A DNA stretch of 64,000 bases from RGIG4079 sp045646905 (GTDB lineage: Bacteria; Bacteroidota; Bacteroidia; Bacteroidales; Muribaculaceae). Positions 42,426 through 51,595 of this stretch are shown here, one piece after another. The stretch spans positions 1 to 64,000 of the forward strand of contig JAZRLP010000017.1 in the NCBI GenBank assembly GCA_045646905.1. Direction: 5' to 3'. Made by a program: the position numbers and the translations under genes. How positions within the stretch are numbered: the first letter of the stretch is position 1; every line of letters starts with the position of its first letter. A model generated the notes under the pieces. That model worked only from the letters and a program-made list of their open reading frames with translations. It was not told the origin of the DNA and ran no database searches.

Positions 42426-42947
42426 TTATTCGCCTGCTGCCAATGGAGAAGGGTCGGTATAAGTGCGAGCTGCAAGTTCTTGGTCAAGCATATAGATACC
42501 CATACCATCGTTACCGATGAGAGTGAATTTGTCGATGAGTTGTTGAGCATTGTCTTCCTCTTCAACTTGTTCGGCAACAAACCAGTTGAGCATTTCGCGA
42601 GTAGCATAGTCGTGTTCAGCTTCGGCCAATGCATAAAGGTTGTTAATCAACGAAGTAACTTTTTGCTCGTGAGTGAGTGTAGCCTTGAATGCATCGAGTG
42701 GAGTAGCCCATTCAGTTTCAACTGCTTCAATGGGTTGCAACAATACACGACCACCACGTGAATTTACATAATTCATAAAAATTTCGGCATGTGCTTGTTC
42801 TTCTTTAAATTGCACTTTAAACCAGTTTGCAATACCAGGTTTGCCATCAGCCTCAAAATTATGAGCCATTGAGAGATAAAGATATGCCGACCACAATTCA
42901 GCATTAATTTGCGCATTAATAGCGGTTTCAATAGATTTGCTTAACAT
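42426..42947 (-). CDS. ftnA: Ferritin (non-haem)
   Basis: A 173-residue iron-storage protein that oxidises Fe2+ and keeps it in a 24-subunit shell. The ferroxidase ligands are in place: E near NAQINAELWSAY, FKEEQAHAEIFMNY with E/E/H, and the later AEAEHDYATREMLN and EQVEEEDNAQQL. Helices and length agree with bacterial FtnA, with no haem methionine of bacterioferritin. The ATG at 42947 was chosen over a TTG three codons earlier. A perfect 12-base palindrome overlaps the promoter, which suggests a regulator, possibly iron or peroxide sensing. Confidence 0.95.
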   Translation of the reverse strand: MLSKSIETAINAQINAELWSAYLYLSMAHNFEADGKPGIANWFKVQFKEEQAHAEIFMNYVNSRGGRVLLQPIEAVETEWATPLDAFKATLTHEQKVTSLINNLYALAEAEHDYATREMLNWFVAEQVEEEDNAQQLIDKFTLIGNDGMGIYMLDQELAARTYTDPSPLAAGE

Positions 42948-42965
42948 AAAATTCAAATTTTAATA

Positions 42966-42984
42966 GTGTTATAACACAAAATTA
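42966..42984 (-). promoter_or_regulatory. Ferritin promoter with overlapping palindrome
   Basis: TAATTTTG on the minus strand (42984-42977) is a consensus -7 box. It is joined by GTGTTATAACAC (42977-42966), a perfect 12-base palindrome covering the likely start of transcription, about 20 bases before the ATG. The position fits an operator for a repressor. No regulator gene lies nearby. Confidence 0.5.
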
Positions 42985-43079
42985 GTAATTAATTTTTTAA
43001 CTATAACGCATTTTTTACAAAAAATATTTAATATTCACCACAACAAGCACCTCTATTTTTTAATCTTATTGCTTTTAAG

Positions 43080-43087
43080 TATCTTTG
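43080..43087 (+). promoter_or_regulatory. -7 box of the SLC13 transporter gene
   Basis: TATCTTTG matches TAnnTTTG and lies 26 bases before the ATG at 43114, so the longer frame opening at 43069 is unlikely to be translated. Confidence 0.55.
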
Positions 43088-43113
43088 TAATAACATCCAT
43101 AAAAAAATACTAT

Positions 43114-44952
43114 ATGCTTATAACAATTCTCACACTTATATTTACTGCAACATTTTTTGCTTGGGGCAAAATTCGCTCCGATGTTGTTGCTCTTATTGGA
43201 CTTATTGTATTATCTATTTCAGGAATACTCACCACCGAAGAATCTCTTTCGGGATTTTCTAATTCAATCGTCATTATGATGATTGGTCTGTTTGTCGTTG
43301 GTGGTGCGATTTTTCAAACAGGACTCGCCAAAATGATTGGTGCGAGATTGCTCAAACTTGCAGGTGATAGCGAACTGCGATTATTTCTTCTCGTAGTAGG
43401 TGTTACATCTATCATTGGGGCTTTTGTGAGTAACACTGGCACAGTGGCTTTGATGTTGCCTATCGTTGTAAGTATAGCAACGAGTGCACGCATAGGCACA
43501 TCGCGATTTCTCATGCCATTGGCATTTGCGAGTAGTATGGGTGGCATGATGACGCTTATTGGTACTCCACCCAACCTCGTTATTGAAGAAACTCTCGCCA
43601 ATGCCGGATATGAAAGGCTTTCATTCTTCTCCTTTCTTCCCGTAGGTGTTATTTGTTTGACAATAGGTACACTGTTGCTCATTCCTTTAAGTAAATGGTT
43701 CTTGCGAAAAGATAACTCGAAGCAAACATCACAATCGGGCTATAAGTCAATCTCTCAATTGGTTGACGAATATGACCTCCACGCTAACATGGAGCGTATA
43801 TTAGTGCCTCGTGGGTCGAGTGCTATTGGCAAAACTATAGGTCAACTTCATCTTCGAGGACTATATAATTTAGTAGCCTTTGAGGTGCGTAATGATAACG
43901 CTCAAAACAAAATTTTACGCAATATTTCGCAAAAAGTTGCCGATGCCGACACTGTTATTCATGAAAATGACATCATATTCCTTTCGGGCGAAAGAGATAA
44001 CATCGATCGATTTATTAGCGATTTTGCCCTAAAACACTATGAGAACGAAGATAATCATAACGAATTGGCCTTTTACGACATAGGGATTGCCGAGATTGTG
44101 TTGATGCCATCGTCGCGCATGGTGAATCGCACTATTGCCGACATAGGATTTCGCAACCACTACAATGTTAATGTGGTGGGAGTGCGTCGCAAATCGCAAT
44201 ATCTACGAGGCAACCTTGCCAATGAAACAATTCACCCCGAAGATGTGCTATTGGTTCAAGGTTCTTGGCAAAGCATTAGCGAATTGTCAAAGGAAACTAC
44301 CGACTGGGTAGTACTCGGACAACCTCTCGAAGAAGCCTCTAAAGTCACCCTCAATCACAAAGCCCCCATTGCTGCTATAATCATGTTGGCAATGATTGTT
44401 ACAATGGTATTTGACTTTATACCGGTTTCGCCTGTCGTTTCAGTTGTTACTGCTGCCACATTAATGGTGCTCACTGGTTGTTTCCGAAATGTGGAGGCTG
44501 CCTATAAAACGATTAACTGGGAAAGCGTAGTGCTCATTGGTGCAATGATGCCTCTTTCGTTGGCTCTCGAAAAAACAGGGGTTTCGCATCTTGTGTCTCA
44601 ATCTCTCGTTGATAGTCTTGGTAATTGGGGGCCATTGGCTTTGATGGCTGGGATATACTTCACTACCTCACTGATGACCATGTTTATCAGCAACACGGCA
44701 ACTGCTGTGCTGCTCGCACCTATTGCATTGCAAAGTGCAATCTCATTGGGGGTAAATCCGGTGCCATTCTTGTTTGCTGTATCATTTGGTGCAAGTTTGT
44801 GCTTTGCTTCGCCATTCTCTACTCCCCCTAATGCACTTGTAATGCCTGCTGGTCAATACTCCTTTATGGATTATATCAAAGTTGGGATTCCGTTGCAACT
44901 CATTTTAGGAATAGTGATGATACTTGTATTGCCATTAATATTCCCATTCTAA
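43114..44952 (+). CDS. SLC13/DASS-type anion permease with two RCK_C domains
   Basis: A 612-residue inner-membrane transporter. About six helices form the first half, including FSNSIVIMMIGLFVVGGAIF and SNTGTVALMLPIVVS, followed by GTPPNLVI, a sodium/substrate loop of the DASS/SLC13 group. Between about 200 and 375 lie two cytoplasmic TrkA-C (RCK_C) domains (ERILVPRGSSAIGKTIGQLH and EIVLMPSSRMVNRTIADIGF), which bind ligands to gate transport. The second half repeats the transport fold with SNTATAVLLAPIA and STPPNALVM. It may carry sulfate or dicarboxylates, but sequence does not decide. The start follows a consensus -7 box. It stands alone. Confidence 0.9.
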   Translation: MLITILTLIFTATFFAWGKIRSDVVALIGLIVLSISGILTTEESLSGFSNSIVIMMIGLFVVGGAIFQTGLAKMIGARLLKLAGDSELRLFLLVVGVTSIIGAFVSNTGTVALMLPIVVSIATSARIGTSRFLMPLAFASSMGGMMTLIGTPPNLVIEETLANAGYERLSFFSFLPVGVICLTIGTLLLIPLSKWFLRKDNSKQTSQSGYKSISQLVDEYDLHANMERILVPRGSSAIGKTIGQLHLRGLYNLVAFEVRNDNAQNKILRNISQKVADADTVIHENDIIFLSGERDNIDRFISDFALKHYENEDNHNELAFYDIGIAEIVLMPSSRMVNRTIADIGFRNHYNVNVVGVRRKSQYLRGNLANETIHPEDVLLVQGSWQSISELSKETTDWVVLGQPLEEASKVTLNHKAPIAAIIMLAMIVTMVFDFIPVSPVVSVVTAATLMVLTGCFRNVEAAYKTINWESVVLIGAMMPLSLALEKTGVSHLVSQSLVDSLGNWGPLALMAGIYFTTSLMTMFISNTATAVLLAPIALQSAISLGVNPVPFLFAVSFGASLCFASPFSTPPNALVMPAGQYSFMDYIKVGIPLQLILGIVMILVLPLIFPF

Positions 44953-44975
44953 TTCATATTACATTACAAATAAAT

Positions 44976-45007
44976 AAAGGCGTGAATCTAAATGAATTCA
45001 CGCCTTT
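44976..45007. terminator. Bidirectional terminator
   Basis: AAAGGCGTGAAT (44976-44987) pairs with ATTCACGCCTTT (44996-45007), perfect over 12 bases with an 8-base loop, between the convergent transporter and sugar transferase genes. Confidence 0.85.
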
Positions 45008-45030
45008 GCTATTTTATCAAAATTTATTCG

Positions 45031-46419
45031 TTAGAATGCGTTTTTTTCGCCTTGAACAGCATTGAGCACTGTGCGCACAATAATCTTTAAGTCAAGAATA
45101 AATGTCCAATTTTCAATGTACCACACATCATATTCTACTCGTCGTTCCATTTGCCATAATGCCTCGGTTTGACCTCTATAACCATTCACTTGAGCCCAAC
45201 CAGTGATGCCGGGTTTAATCAAGTGTCGCACCATATATTTATCAATGAGTTTGCTGTAGTCGGCAGTGTGTTTGAGCATATGAGGTCGTGGTCCCACTAT
45301 CGACATGTCACCTTTTAAGACATTGATGAATTGAGGCAATTCATCGATGCTTGAGCGGCGCAAAAAGTCGCCAAACTTTGTCTTGCGAGGGTCGTCTTTG
45401 GTCGCTTGCACCTTGTCGCTATCGGCATTGACGTGCATTGTGCGGAATTTCCAACACATAAAGTCGCGTCCTCGGTAGCCTGTGCGCAGTTGCTTGAAGA
45501 ATACTGGGCCGGGAGATGTAATCTTTATGATTATTGCCACAGGGATAAACACCAATGGGAAGAGGAACAATAGCACACACGACGAAAACAAAATATCAAA
45601 TGTGCGTTTGATTGCTTGATTAAGCACGCTCTTCAACGGATTGTTGCGAGTTGTGAGCATTGACACGGCTCCCACATTGTGCAACTCAAATACGCGATTC
45701 ACATATCGACTTATTTGAGGTACATAATAGAATTGAACCACATTGTCGTCGGCTATTTTAGTAACCTTGCTCAATGTTTCTTCATCTTCGCCCGATAGTG
45801 TGAAAAATATTTCATCAATACTATGTGACTTCACATAAGCATCGATATCTTCAATGTTCCCTTTGTATTCACCTGGAAAATCAACCGGACGCCATTTTCC
45901 AAAAAATCCCTTAAACTTGTAGCCAAATCCCGCATCCGACTTCAATTCTTCATATAGACGAAGCGCTGTGGCGTTGGTGCCTACTATGATTACACGGCTG
46001 AAGTTGTATCCCTTTTTGCGATAGCGCTTTACGATTTGGCGTGCTATGAGCCACCATGTGGGTTGAAGTATGACACATGCGCCATAAAGCGTTGCATAGG
46101 TGCGGAATGGAATGTTTTGATTCAAGAATGAGAGTAACGACACGAAACACAATGCATGGATTATCACCGACAAGATTGCACGGCGAAACACATGCTCCAT
46201 GTATAATGCACGATGCTTGTGTGTGTTGTAGGTGAGCAAAACCACCGGGCCAAACGACACATTGAGCATCAACCACAAAATCTTTTGGTCAAATAGATGG
46301 ATTTCGGGGTCGATGAGTGTCACCACCCAAAACAGGACATTGACCAATGCCAAGTCCGACATGGTCAATAATCCATAGATATAACGGCCGTATTTTCCTT
46401 TTTGATTTACGGTAGTCAT
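45031..46419 (-). CDS. Undecaprenyl-phosphate sugar phosphotransferase (WbaP-like)
   Basis: A 462-residue membrane enzyme that moves a sugar phosphate from a nucleotide sugar to undecaprenyl phosphate, the first step of capsule or exopolysaccharide synthesis. Four helices come first (about 12-115), then a CoA-binding-3 domain (RVIIVGTNATALRLYEELKS). A fifth helix follows, then the bacterial sugar transferase domain: KRTFDILFSS, MCWKFRTMHVNADSDK, RRSSIDELPQFINVLKGDM, VGPRPH and MVRHLIKPGITGWAQVNGYR. No other polysaccharide genes accompany it. It starts 26 bases after the DUF349 gene and is probably in one transcript with it. Confidence 0.92.
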   Translation of the reverse strand: MTTVNQKGKYGRYIYGLLTMSDLALVNVLFWVVTLIDPEIHLFDQKILWLMLNVSFGPVVLLTYNTHKHRALYMEHVFRRAILSVIIHALCFVSLLSFLNQNIPFRTYATLYGACVILQPTWWLIARQIVKRYRKKGYNFSRVIIVGTNATALRLYEELKSDAGFGYKFKGFFGKWRPVDFPGEYKGNIEDIDAYVKSHSIDEIFFTLSGEDEETLSKVTKIADDNVVQFYYVPQISRYVNRVFELHNVGAVSMLTTRNNPLKSVLNQAIKRTFDILFSSCVLLFLFPLVFIPVAIIIKITSPGPVFFKQLRTGYRGRDFMCWKFRTMHVNADSDKVQATKDDPRKTKFGDFLRRSSIDELPQFINVLKGDMSIVGPRPHMLKHTADYSKLIDKYMVRHLIKPGITGWAQVNGYRGQTEALWQMERRVEYDVWYIENWTFILDLKIIVRTVLNAVQGEKNAF

Positions 46420-46445
46420 TACTAATTAATGAGATAAGTGTTGTA

Positions 46446-48287
46446 TTATAAGTGGCTGTCGATAACCTTAATTTTTTGTTCTAAAGTAGCAATTTCTTCT
46501 TTGATGCGTTGAATTTTGCGTTCAAGTTCACGCAACATTGAGTCGCCCGATTTTGATTTTGAGTTAAAGAAGCCCATGTTGTTCTCATAGGTATTCAACT
46601 CATTGCGTTTTTGCTCATAGTTGCGCATCAAGCGTTCACGCTCACGATACAACTTGTTTTCGTCGCCACTCATTTCGTTGACGCTATCTTCAAAGTTGCT
46701 CATGCGTGCTTGTGAGCCACGCATATCAAAGCGTTTATATAATTCGTCAACCTTTGCACGATAAGTTTCATAAACTTTATCTTTTTCGCGATAAGGAACA
46801 TGACCAATCTCTTGCCATTGAGCCATCAACTCTTTCACTTGCTTGATAGCATCTTCGCGAGGGGTGTCTTCGGCGATTGCACCAAGTTTAGCGATAACTT
46901 CTTTTTTGAGTTTGAGGTTGGCTTGCTCGGTTTGACGCACACCCGATGTTTTCTTTTTCTTTTCTTCAAAGAAGTAATCGCAAGCAGCAAGGAATCGACG
47001 CCACACTACTTCGCTGTGTTTCTTTGCTACAGCACCTATCGTTCTCCACTCTTTTTGTAGAGCTACAAATTCGTCGGTAGTTTTCTTCCAGTCGGTGCTG
47101 TCTTTTAGAGCCTCGGCCTTCTCGCAGAGAGCGATTTTCTTTTCAAGATTTGAGGCAAGGTCATCTTTGATATTCTTGAAATAGTTGGCTTTCATTTCAA
47201 AGAACTTGTCGCATGTTTCACGGAAACGAGCAAACAATACATTGTTCATTTTCTTTGAAGCAAAGCCAAGTTTTTTCCAATCTTCTTGAGCTTCAAGAAT
47301 CACTTTGGTCATTTCGTCCCAAGCCGAATAACTTTTAAGTGACTCAAAGTCGAGAGCCTCAATGCGTTCGCATATAGCAGTTTTAGCATTTTCGTTTTCT
47401 TGCTCACGATTTTTGCGCTCTTCAAAGAATGTTTGATATTTTTTATTGATTATAGCCGATGCATCTTTAAAACGACCCCATATTTCTTCGCGAATATCTT
47501 TTGCTACAGGACCCACTTCGCGCCACTTTTCGTGGAGGTCTTGAAGGCGTTTGAAGGCTACAATAATATCAGCTTCTTCGCTTAATTTTTCAGCCTCTTC
47601 ACATATGAGTTGTTTTATTTCAAGGTTTTTCTTGAAGTCATAGTCGCGCAACTCTTTGTTGATTTTGAGTTGGTCGTAGTATGCTTCAACTGCATCTTGA
47701 TATTGTTTCCATTGGTCGGTTGCAACAGTAGGAGGCACTTCGCCCACATTTTTAAACTCTTGTTGCAATTCTTTGAAACGATTGAATGTGCGATTTACAT
47801 TATCGGTATCGGCAGCCAATGCTTTGATTTCGTCAAGAATTTTAGTTTTTTGTTCAAAGTTGTTTTGGCGTTCAACTTCTTGAGCAGCAAGCAACACGGC
47901 TTTCTTCTCTTTTATGACATTAAGCGCTTCTTTAAACTTTTCTTCTATCTCATCGGTTTTTGCCGCAAAAGCCGCTTCTTCATTTCCGTTTTCAATAAAT
48001 TCGGCTTTTTCTTTTTCTATTTCATTTTTACGGATAGCATAGAACTGTTGCTTCAATCGACTCACTTCGTCACGGCCTATGTCGGTTGCATCTTTTCCCG
48101 ACAGCTCGCTCAAGGCTGCCAAAAGTTCTTCTTTCGACAACGATGTTTTTGCAACTTCTTCTTGAGGTTGTTCTACTTGAGAATCTTCAATTGTTACATT
48201 CTCTTCACTCACATTTTGAACGTTAGTTTGTTCAGCATTCAAGATTTGGTCCTGTTCTAAGGACTGTTCACGCATTTCCATAATCAT
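46446..48287 (-). CDS. DUF349-repeat protein, long charged coiled coil
   Basis: A 613-residue cytoplasmic protein made of at least four DUF349 units. Each has a Trp-centred stretch such as VATDQWKQYQDAVEAYY, DLHEKWREVGPVAKDIREEI, EAQEDWKKLGFASKKMNNVL and ALQKEWRTIGAVAKKHSEVV, then a W-x-x-F or R-F-R turn. The N-terminus is Glu/Gln-rich and disordered, and the C-terminus is a coiled coil. The role of DUF349 in Bacteroidota is not settled. The exact start is uncertain because ATG codons occur at positions 1, 3 and 5. It is followed closely by the sugar transferase gene. Confidence 0.85.
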   Translation of the reverse strand: MIMEMREQSLEQDQILNAEQTNVQNVSEENVTIEDSQVEQPQEEVAKTSLSKEELLAALSELSGKDATDIGRDEVSRLKQQFYAIRKNEIEKEKAEFIENGNEEAAFAAKTDEIEEKFKEALNVIKEKKAVLLAAQEVERQNNFEQKTKILDEIKALAADTDNVNRTFNRFKELQQEFKNVGEVPPTVATDQWKQYQDAVEAYYDQLKINKELRDYDFKKNLEIKQLICEEAEKLSEEADIIVAFKRLQDLHEKWREVGPVAKDIREEIWGRFKDASAIINKKYQTFFEERKNREQENENAKTAICERIEALDFESLKSYSAWDEMTKVILEAQEDWKKLGFASKKMNNVLFARFRETCDKFFEMKANYFKNIKDDLASNLEKKIALCEKAEALKDSTDWKKTTDEFVALQKEWRTIGAVAKKHSEVVWRRFLAACDYFFEEKKKKTSGVRQTEQANLKLKKEVIAKLGAIAEDTPREDAIKQVKELMAQWQEIGHVPYREKDKVYETYRAKVDELYKRFDMRGSQARMSNFEDSVNEMSGDENKLYRERERLMRNYEQKRNELNTYENNMGFFNSKSKSGDSMLRELERKIQRIKEEIATLEQKIKVIDSHL

Positions 48288-48425
48288 AAAATTTTACTAT
48301 GCCTTAAAGCAACATTTCCAATGTCCTTTAATCGGCATTATTAATAATTGTTTTCAAATTTATAGAAAATTTTCTAAATAAACCACTTTTATGAATTAAA
48401 TTTCCATTTTTTCGCTTGTTTACAC

Positions 48426-49664
48426 CTATTTTTGAGGCATATATACAAGAGTTGAGCATCTATTTGCGTCAAATATCTCACTTGCAACTCTTGCAATGTC
48501 ATCGACCGTTACTTTGCGATAGCGCTCTACTATTCCATTGGCATCTTCATTGTGCATCACATAGTTGGCGAGCGATTGGGCTTTTGCCAAAAATCCCATG
48601 CTTGAGAATGTGAAGTTCGACTCAAAACGATTGATAGTGCGAGTTAATTCATATTGACTCACGTCTCCATCAATGAGTTTTTGCACTTCGCTCATTATTA
48701 ACTCGTTGGCCGTCTCAATAGTCTTTAAATCGTTATTGGCAACACGGCTATTGAGCATCAAAAAGCCTGGTTCATCACTACCTATTATTGAAGCATCAAT
48801 CTCGGTAAACACGCCTGTTTTCATGAGCAAATTGCGATAAAAACGTGATGAACGACCCGAGGCCAATAGGTCGGTGATTATGTCGCACTCAATATAATTG
48901 GGCTCACCATATGCGGGCATTCGATAGGCTTTTACCATTGCCAATTGTGGCACATTGCCACTCACTTCGAGATAGCGAGGCTCGGTTTGGGCTGGCTCTG
49001 AAGGATAGTTGCGTTGTGTGACATTGCGACGCTCAATGGGGCCAAACCACTTTTCGGCCAATCGTCGAGTGTCGTCGAGTGAAATGTTGCCCGATATCGA
49101 TAGCACTGCGTTATTTGGTGCATAGTGGCTATAAAAGAATTCGCGCACATCATCTTGAGTAACCTTCTCTATATGTGATATCTCTTTGCCTATCACTGGG
49201 TAACGATAGGGGTGTTGCTTGTAAATCATTGCACGCAAGTGGTGGCTCATGTCGCCATAAGGACGGTTTAAACAAGTCTGCTTAAACTCTTCAATCACCA
49301 CATGGCGTTGCACTTCGAGTGCTTTGTCGCTAAATGCGAGTGCAAGCATTCTATCGCTCTCTACCCAAAATGCTGTTTCCACATTTTGTGCCGGTACGAT
49401 ATCATAAAAATTGGTGTAATCGTTGCTCGTCCATGCATTATTCATCCCTCCGGCATTCTCTATTGCGCCATCAAAGTCGGGGATATTTACCGATCCGCCA
49501 AACATTAAGTGCTCAAACAAGTGAGCCATGCCAGTCAGCTCGGGCGATTCATCGCGAGCTCCCACATTATACATTACATTAAGTGCCACCATTGCAGTGG
49601 CACCATCGTAGTTATGCACTACTCTCAACCCATTGTCGAGAGTGAATGTTGAATATTCAATCAT
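48426..49664 (-). CDS. M16 family zinc peptidase
   Basis: A 412-residue pitrilysin/insulinase-type protease. The inverted zinc motif H-x-x-E-H is present as HLFEH at residues 48-52, with the third ligand glutamate in VIEEFKQTC. An M16 C-terminal domain follows (SLDDTRRLAEKWFGPIERRN). No signal peptide is seen. The gene overlaps the preceding cyclophilin stop codon as ATGA, so translation is coupled. The third gene in the set, a small protein, is upstream. Together they may act on exported proteins, but a periplasmic cyclophilin with an apparently cytoplasmic protease is odd. Confidence 0.9.
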   Translation of the reverse strand: MIEYSTFTLDNGLRVVHNYDGATAMVALNVMYNVGARDESPELTGMAHLFEHLMFGGSVNIPDFDGAIENAGGMNNAWTSNDYTNFYDIVPAQNVETAFWVESDRMLALAFSDKALEVQRHVVIEEFKQTCLNRPYGDMSHHLRAMIYKQHPYRYPVIGKEISHIEKVTQDDVREFFYSHYAPNNAVLSISGNISLDDTRRLAEKWFGPIERRNVTQRNYPSEPAQTEPRYLEVSGNVPQLAMVKAYRMPAYGEPNYIECDIITDLLASGRSSRFYRNLLMKTGVFTEIDASIIGSDEPGFLMLNSRVANNDLKTIETANELIMSEVQKLIDGDVSQYELTRTINRFESNFTFSSMGFLAKAQSLANYVMHNEDANGIVERYRKVTVDDIARVASEIFDANRCSTLVYMPQK

Positions 49665-50521
49665 TTAATAACTTTCATTGAAATTATTTTGATATCCTCT
49701 TTAGGACGGTCTTGTGCGCCGGTTGCAGTTGTCTCGATTTTAGCTACAACATCCATTCCTTCAACTACTTCGCCAAACACTGTATATGTGCCATCGAGGT
49801 GAGGTGTTCCACCTACGGTAGTATAGGCTTCGCGTTGTGCGTCGGTGAGTTTTACGGGATTTTTTGCTGCTTCGGCTTCGGTTTTCTTTACCAATTCATC
49901 TTGAAGTGCTTGCAACCCTGCTTGGTCGCGATTGCGACGCATAGCCATGATTGAGTCGCGATGTTGCTTTGCTAGGTCGTTGAAGATTGTTTGCATTTGT
50001 TGCATTTGCAATTGTTTTTCCATTTGACCGAGTTGGCCGGCATTGTAAACTTTACCAGTTACAATATAGAATTGAGAACCCGATGAACGACGGTCGGGGT
50101 TCACTTCATCACCTTGACGAGCAGCTGCAAGTGCACCACGCTTATGGAAGAATTGTGGATAAACGATTTCGGCGTCAATGTCATATCCAGGGCCACCAGC
50201 TCCGAGCATCTTTCCGGCAGGAGCGCCTTTTGATTCGGGGTCCCCTGTTTGAATCATAAATTTATTTATTACACGATGAAACAATACATCGTTATAAAAA
50301 CCATCATTTACGAGTTTAAGGAAGTTGTCACGATGTTTAGGAGTCTCTCCATAGAGGCGGATAGTGATATCACCTACCGATGTTTTAATTTCAACCAACG
50401 CATCGCCGGTTGCTTGAACTGTTTGATTTTCCATTGTTATATTTTTATTTTTTTGTGCTATTGCTATCGACGACATTAGCGCAAATGCCATCACAATAAT
50501 TATTATTTTCTTCATCTTCAT
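49661..50521 (-). CDS. Exported cyclophilin-type peptidyl-prolyl isomerase
   Basis: A 286-residue foldase that speeds cis-trans isomerisation of proline bonds outside the cytoplasm. It has a signal peptide (ends SSIAIAQK). The cyclophilin core shows FHRVINKFMIQTGDP and SSGSQFYIVTG, both active-site blocks, and the closing YTVFGEVVEGMDVV. A helical insertion of about 75 residues (160-236), rich in Gln and Met (QMEKQLQMQQMQ), splits the core between these blocks. Small Bacteroidota cyclophilins of this kind occur, but its partner is unknown. It overlaps the M16 gene by four bases and follows the small upstream gene by 12 bases. Confidence 0.9.
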   Translation of the reverse strand: MKMKKIIIIVMAFALMSSIAIAQKNKNITMENQTVQATGDALVEIKTSVGDITIRLYGETPKHRDNFLKLVNDGFYNDVLFHRVINKFMIQTGDPESKGAPAGKMLGAGGPGYDIDAEIVYPQFFHKRGALAAARQGDEVNPDRRSSGSQFYIVTGKVYNAGQLGQMEKQLQMQQMQTIFNDLAKQHRDSIMAMRRNRDQAGLQALQDELVKKTEAEAAKNPVKLTDAQREAYTTVGGTPHLDGTYTVFGEVVEGMDVVAKIETTATGAQDRPKEDIKIISMKVIK

Positions 50522-50533
50522 GTATATGTTTTT

Positions 50534-50908
50534 TTACATGCCTGTGGGGTACAAGCGCTTATAGATGCGACGGAAATTATCATCTTTATTGAGTTCTTCT
50601 ACTCGTTGTGCATAGTCGGCACCCCATATGCCTTGAATCAAATCGGGCATATAACGATGTTCTCTATCTTTTTCAATCACCGAGGCAATTAATTGCGAAA
50701 TATATTTATCATACTTCGCTGCATCTATAGCATAAAGATAGCGCGCAGCACTTGCCACAAACTGCCCCGACAAATCTACTTTAATCATATTTGCCACTAA
50801 AAAGTCCATATCTTCATCACACGAATCTACATTATTGGCAATATATTCATATGTCAAAAGCCCATCGGGGTCTTTATCTAACTTATTTTTAATATCTACA
50901 TCAATCAT
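50534..50908 (-). CDS. Small conserved-looking cytoplasmic protein, unknown
   Basis: A 124-residue protein without a signal peptide or membrane helix. It is acidic and mostly helical, with a hydrophobic pattern such as YIANNVDSCDEDMDFLVANM, ARYLYAIDAAKYDKYISQL and DRRHRY-like EKDREHRYMPDLIQG. I do not recognise the family. It is the first gene of an operon with the cyclophilin (12 bases away) and M16 peptidase, and has its own -7 box at 50963-50956. Position suggests a helper in that set, but no function can be given. Confidence 0.65.
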   Translation of the reverse strand: MIDVDIKNKLDKDPDGLLTYEYIANNVDSCDEDMDFLVANMIKVDLSGQFVASAARYLYAIDAAKYDKYISQLIASVIEKDREHRYMPDLIQGIWGADYAQRVEELNKDDNFRRIYKRLYPTGM

Positions 50909-50955
50909 AGTGTATATTATATGAGGGTATATCTATTTTTATAGTTCTGTTATTG

Positions 50956-50963
50956 CAAAGATA
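50956..50963 (-). promoter_or_regulatory. -7 box of the small protein-cyclophilin-M16 operon
   Basis: TATCTTTG on the minus strand fits TAnnTTTG and lies about 48 bases before the first start codon at 50908. Confidence 0.5.
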
Positions 50964-51089
50964 GCAATATCAATTCATAAATCATAATGCCCGTTGTATA
51001 TTTTTTTCACCCCTCTATGCAACTAATCATTAATTTTGTAGTCTTATTAAATGTATTCAATTAAGATTATACAATTATAAACGATTGAA

Positions 51090-51584
51090 ATGAAACATTA
51101 CGACGCTGATAAACGAAAACTTTTTGAGCAATGCACGGCTCAATATAGCACGCTCATTAACAAAGTGTGTTATATGTATGCCTCCGACATTGACAATTTC
51201 AATGACTTGCGGCAAGAGGTGCTCATCAATGTGTGGCAAGGGATTGACAACTTTGAACAACGAGCCAAATTGTCAACTTGGATATATCGTGTGAGTCTTA
51301 ACACATGCATAACCTATACCAATAAGGAACAAAAATTCTCTTCACACGATGAACTCTCCGACAATCTTTATGCTTTTGATGATTCACAAGAGCATATGCT
51401 TCAACTCAAGGAGATGTATCAACTCATCGACCGACTCAACCGTCTCGACAAGGCATTAATACTATTGTGGCTCGATGAGGTTCCTTATGAAGAGATAGGC
51501 TCGATTATGGGAATAAGTCGCAACAATGTGGCATCGCGATTGCGCCGTGCCAAAGAAAAACTCACTAATATGGCTAACTCTTAA
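51090..51584 (+). CDS. ECF-type RNA polymerase sigma factor
   Basis: A 164-residue sigma-70 family protein. Region 2 (about 15-85) includes the core-binding YASDIDNFNDLRQEVLINVW, with the DNA-melting stretch FEQRAKLSTWIYRVSLNTC. Region 4 (about 110-160) has LNRLDKALILLWLDEVPYEE and IGSIMGISRNNVASRLRRA, a helix-turn-helix that reads the -35 site. Regions 1 and 3 are missing, as in extracytoplasmic-function factors. The gene starts 12 bases before a small membrane protein gene, a common place for an anti-sigma factor. The factor probably controls a stress or envelope response. Confidence 0.93.
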   Translation: MKHYDADKRKLFEQCTAQYSTLINKVCYMYASDIDNFNDLRQEVLINVWQGIDNFEQRAKLSTWIYRVSLNTCITYTNKEQKFSSHDELSDNLYAFDDSQEHMLQLKEMYQLIDRLNRLDKALILLWLDEVPYEEIGSIMGISRNNVASRLRRAKEKLTNMANS

Positions 51585-51595
51585 CTCAATTAATT

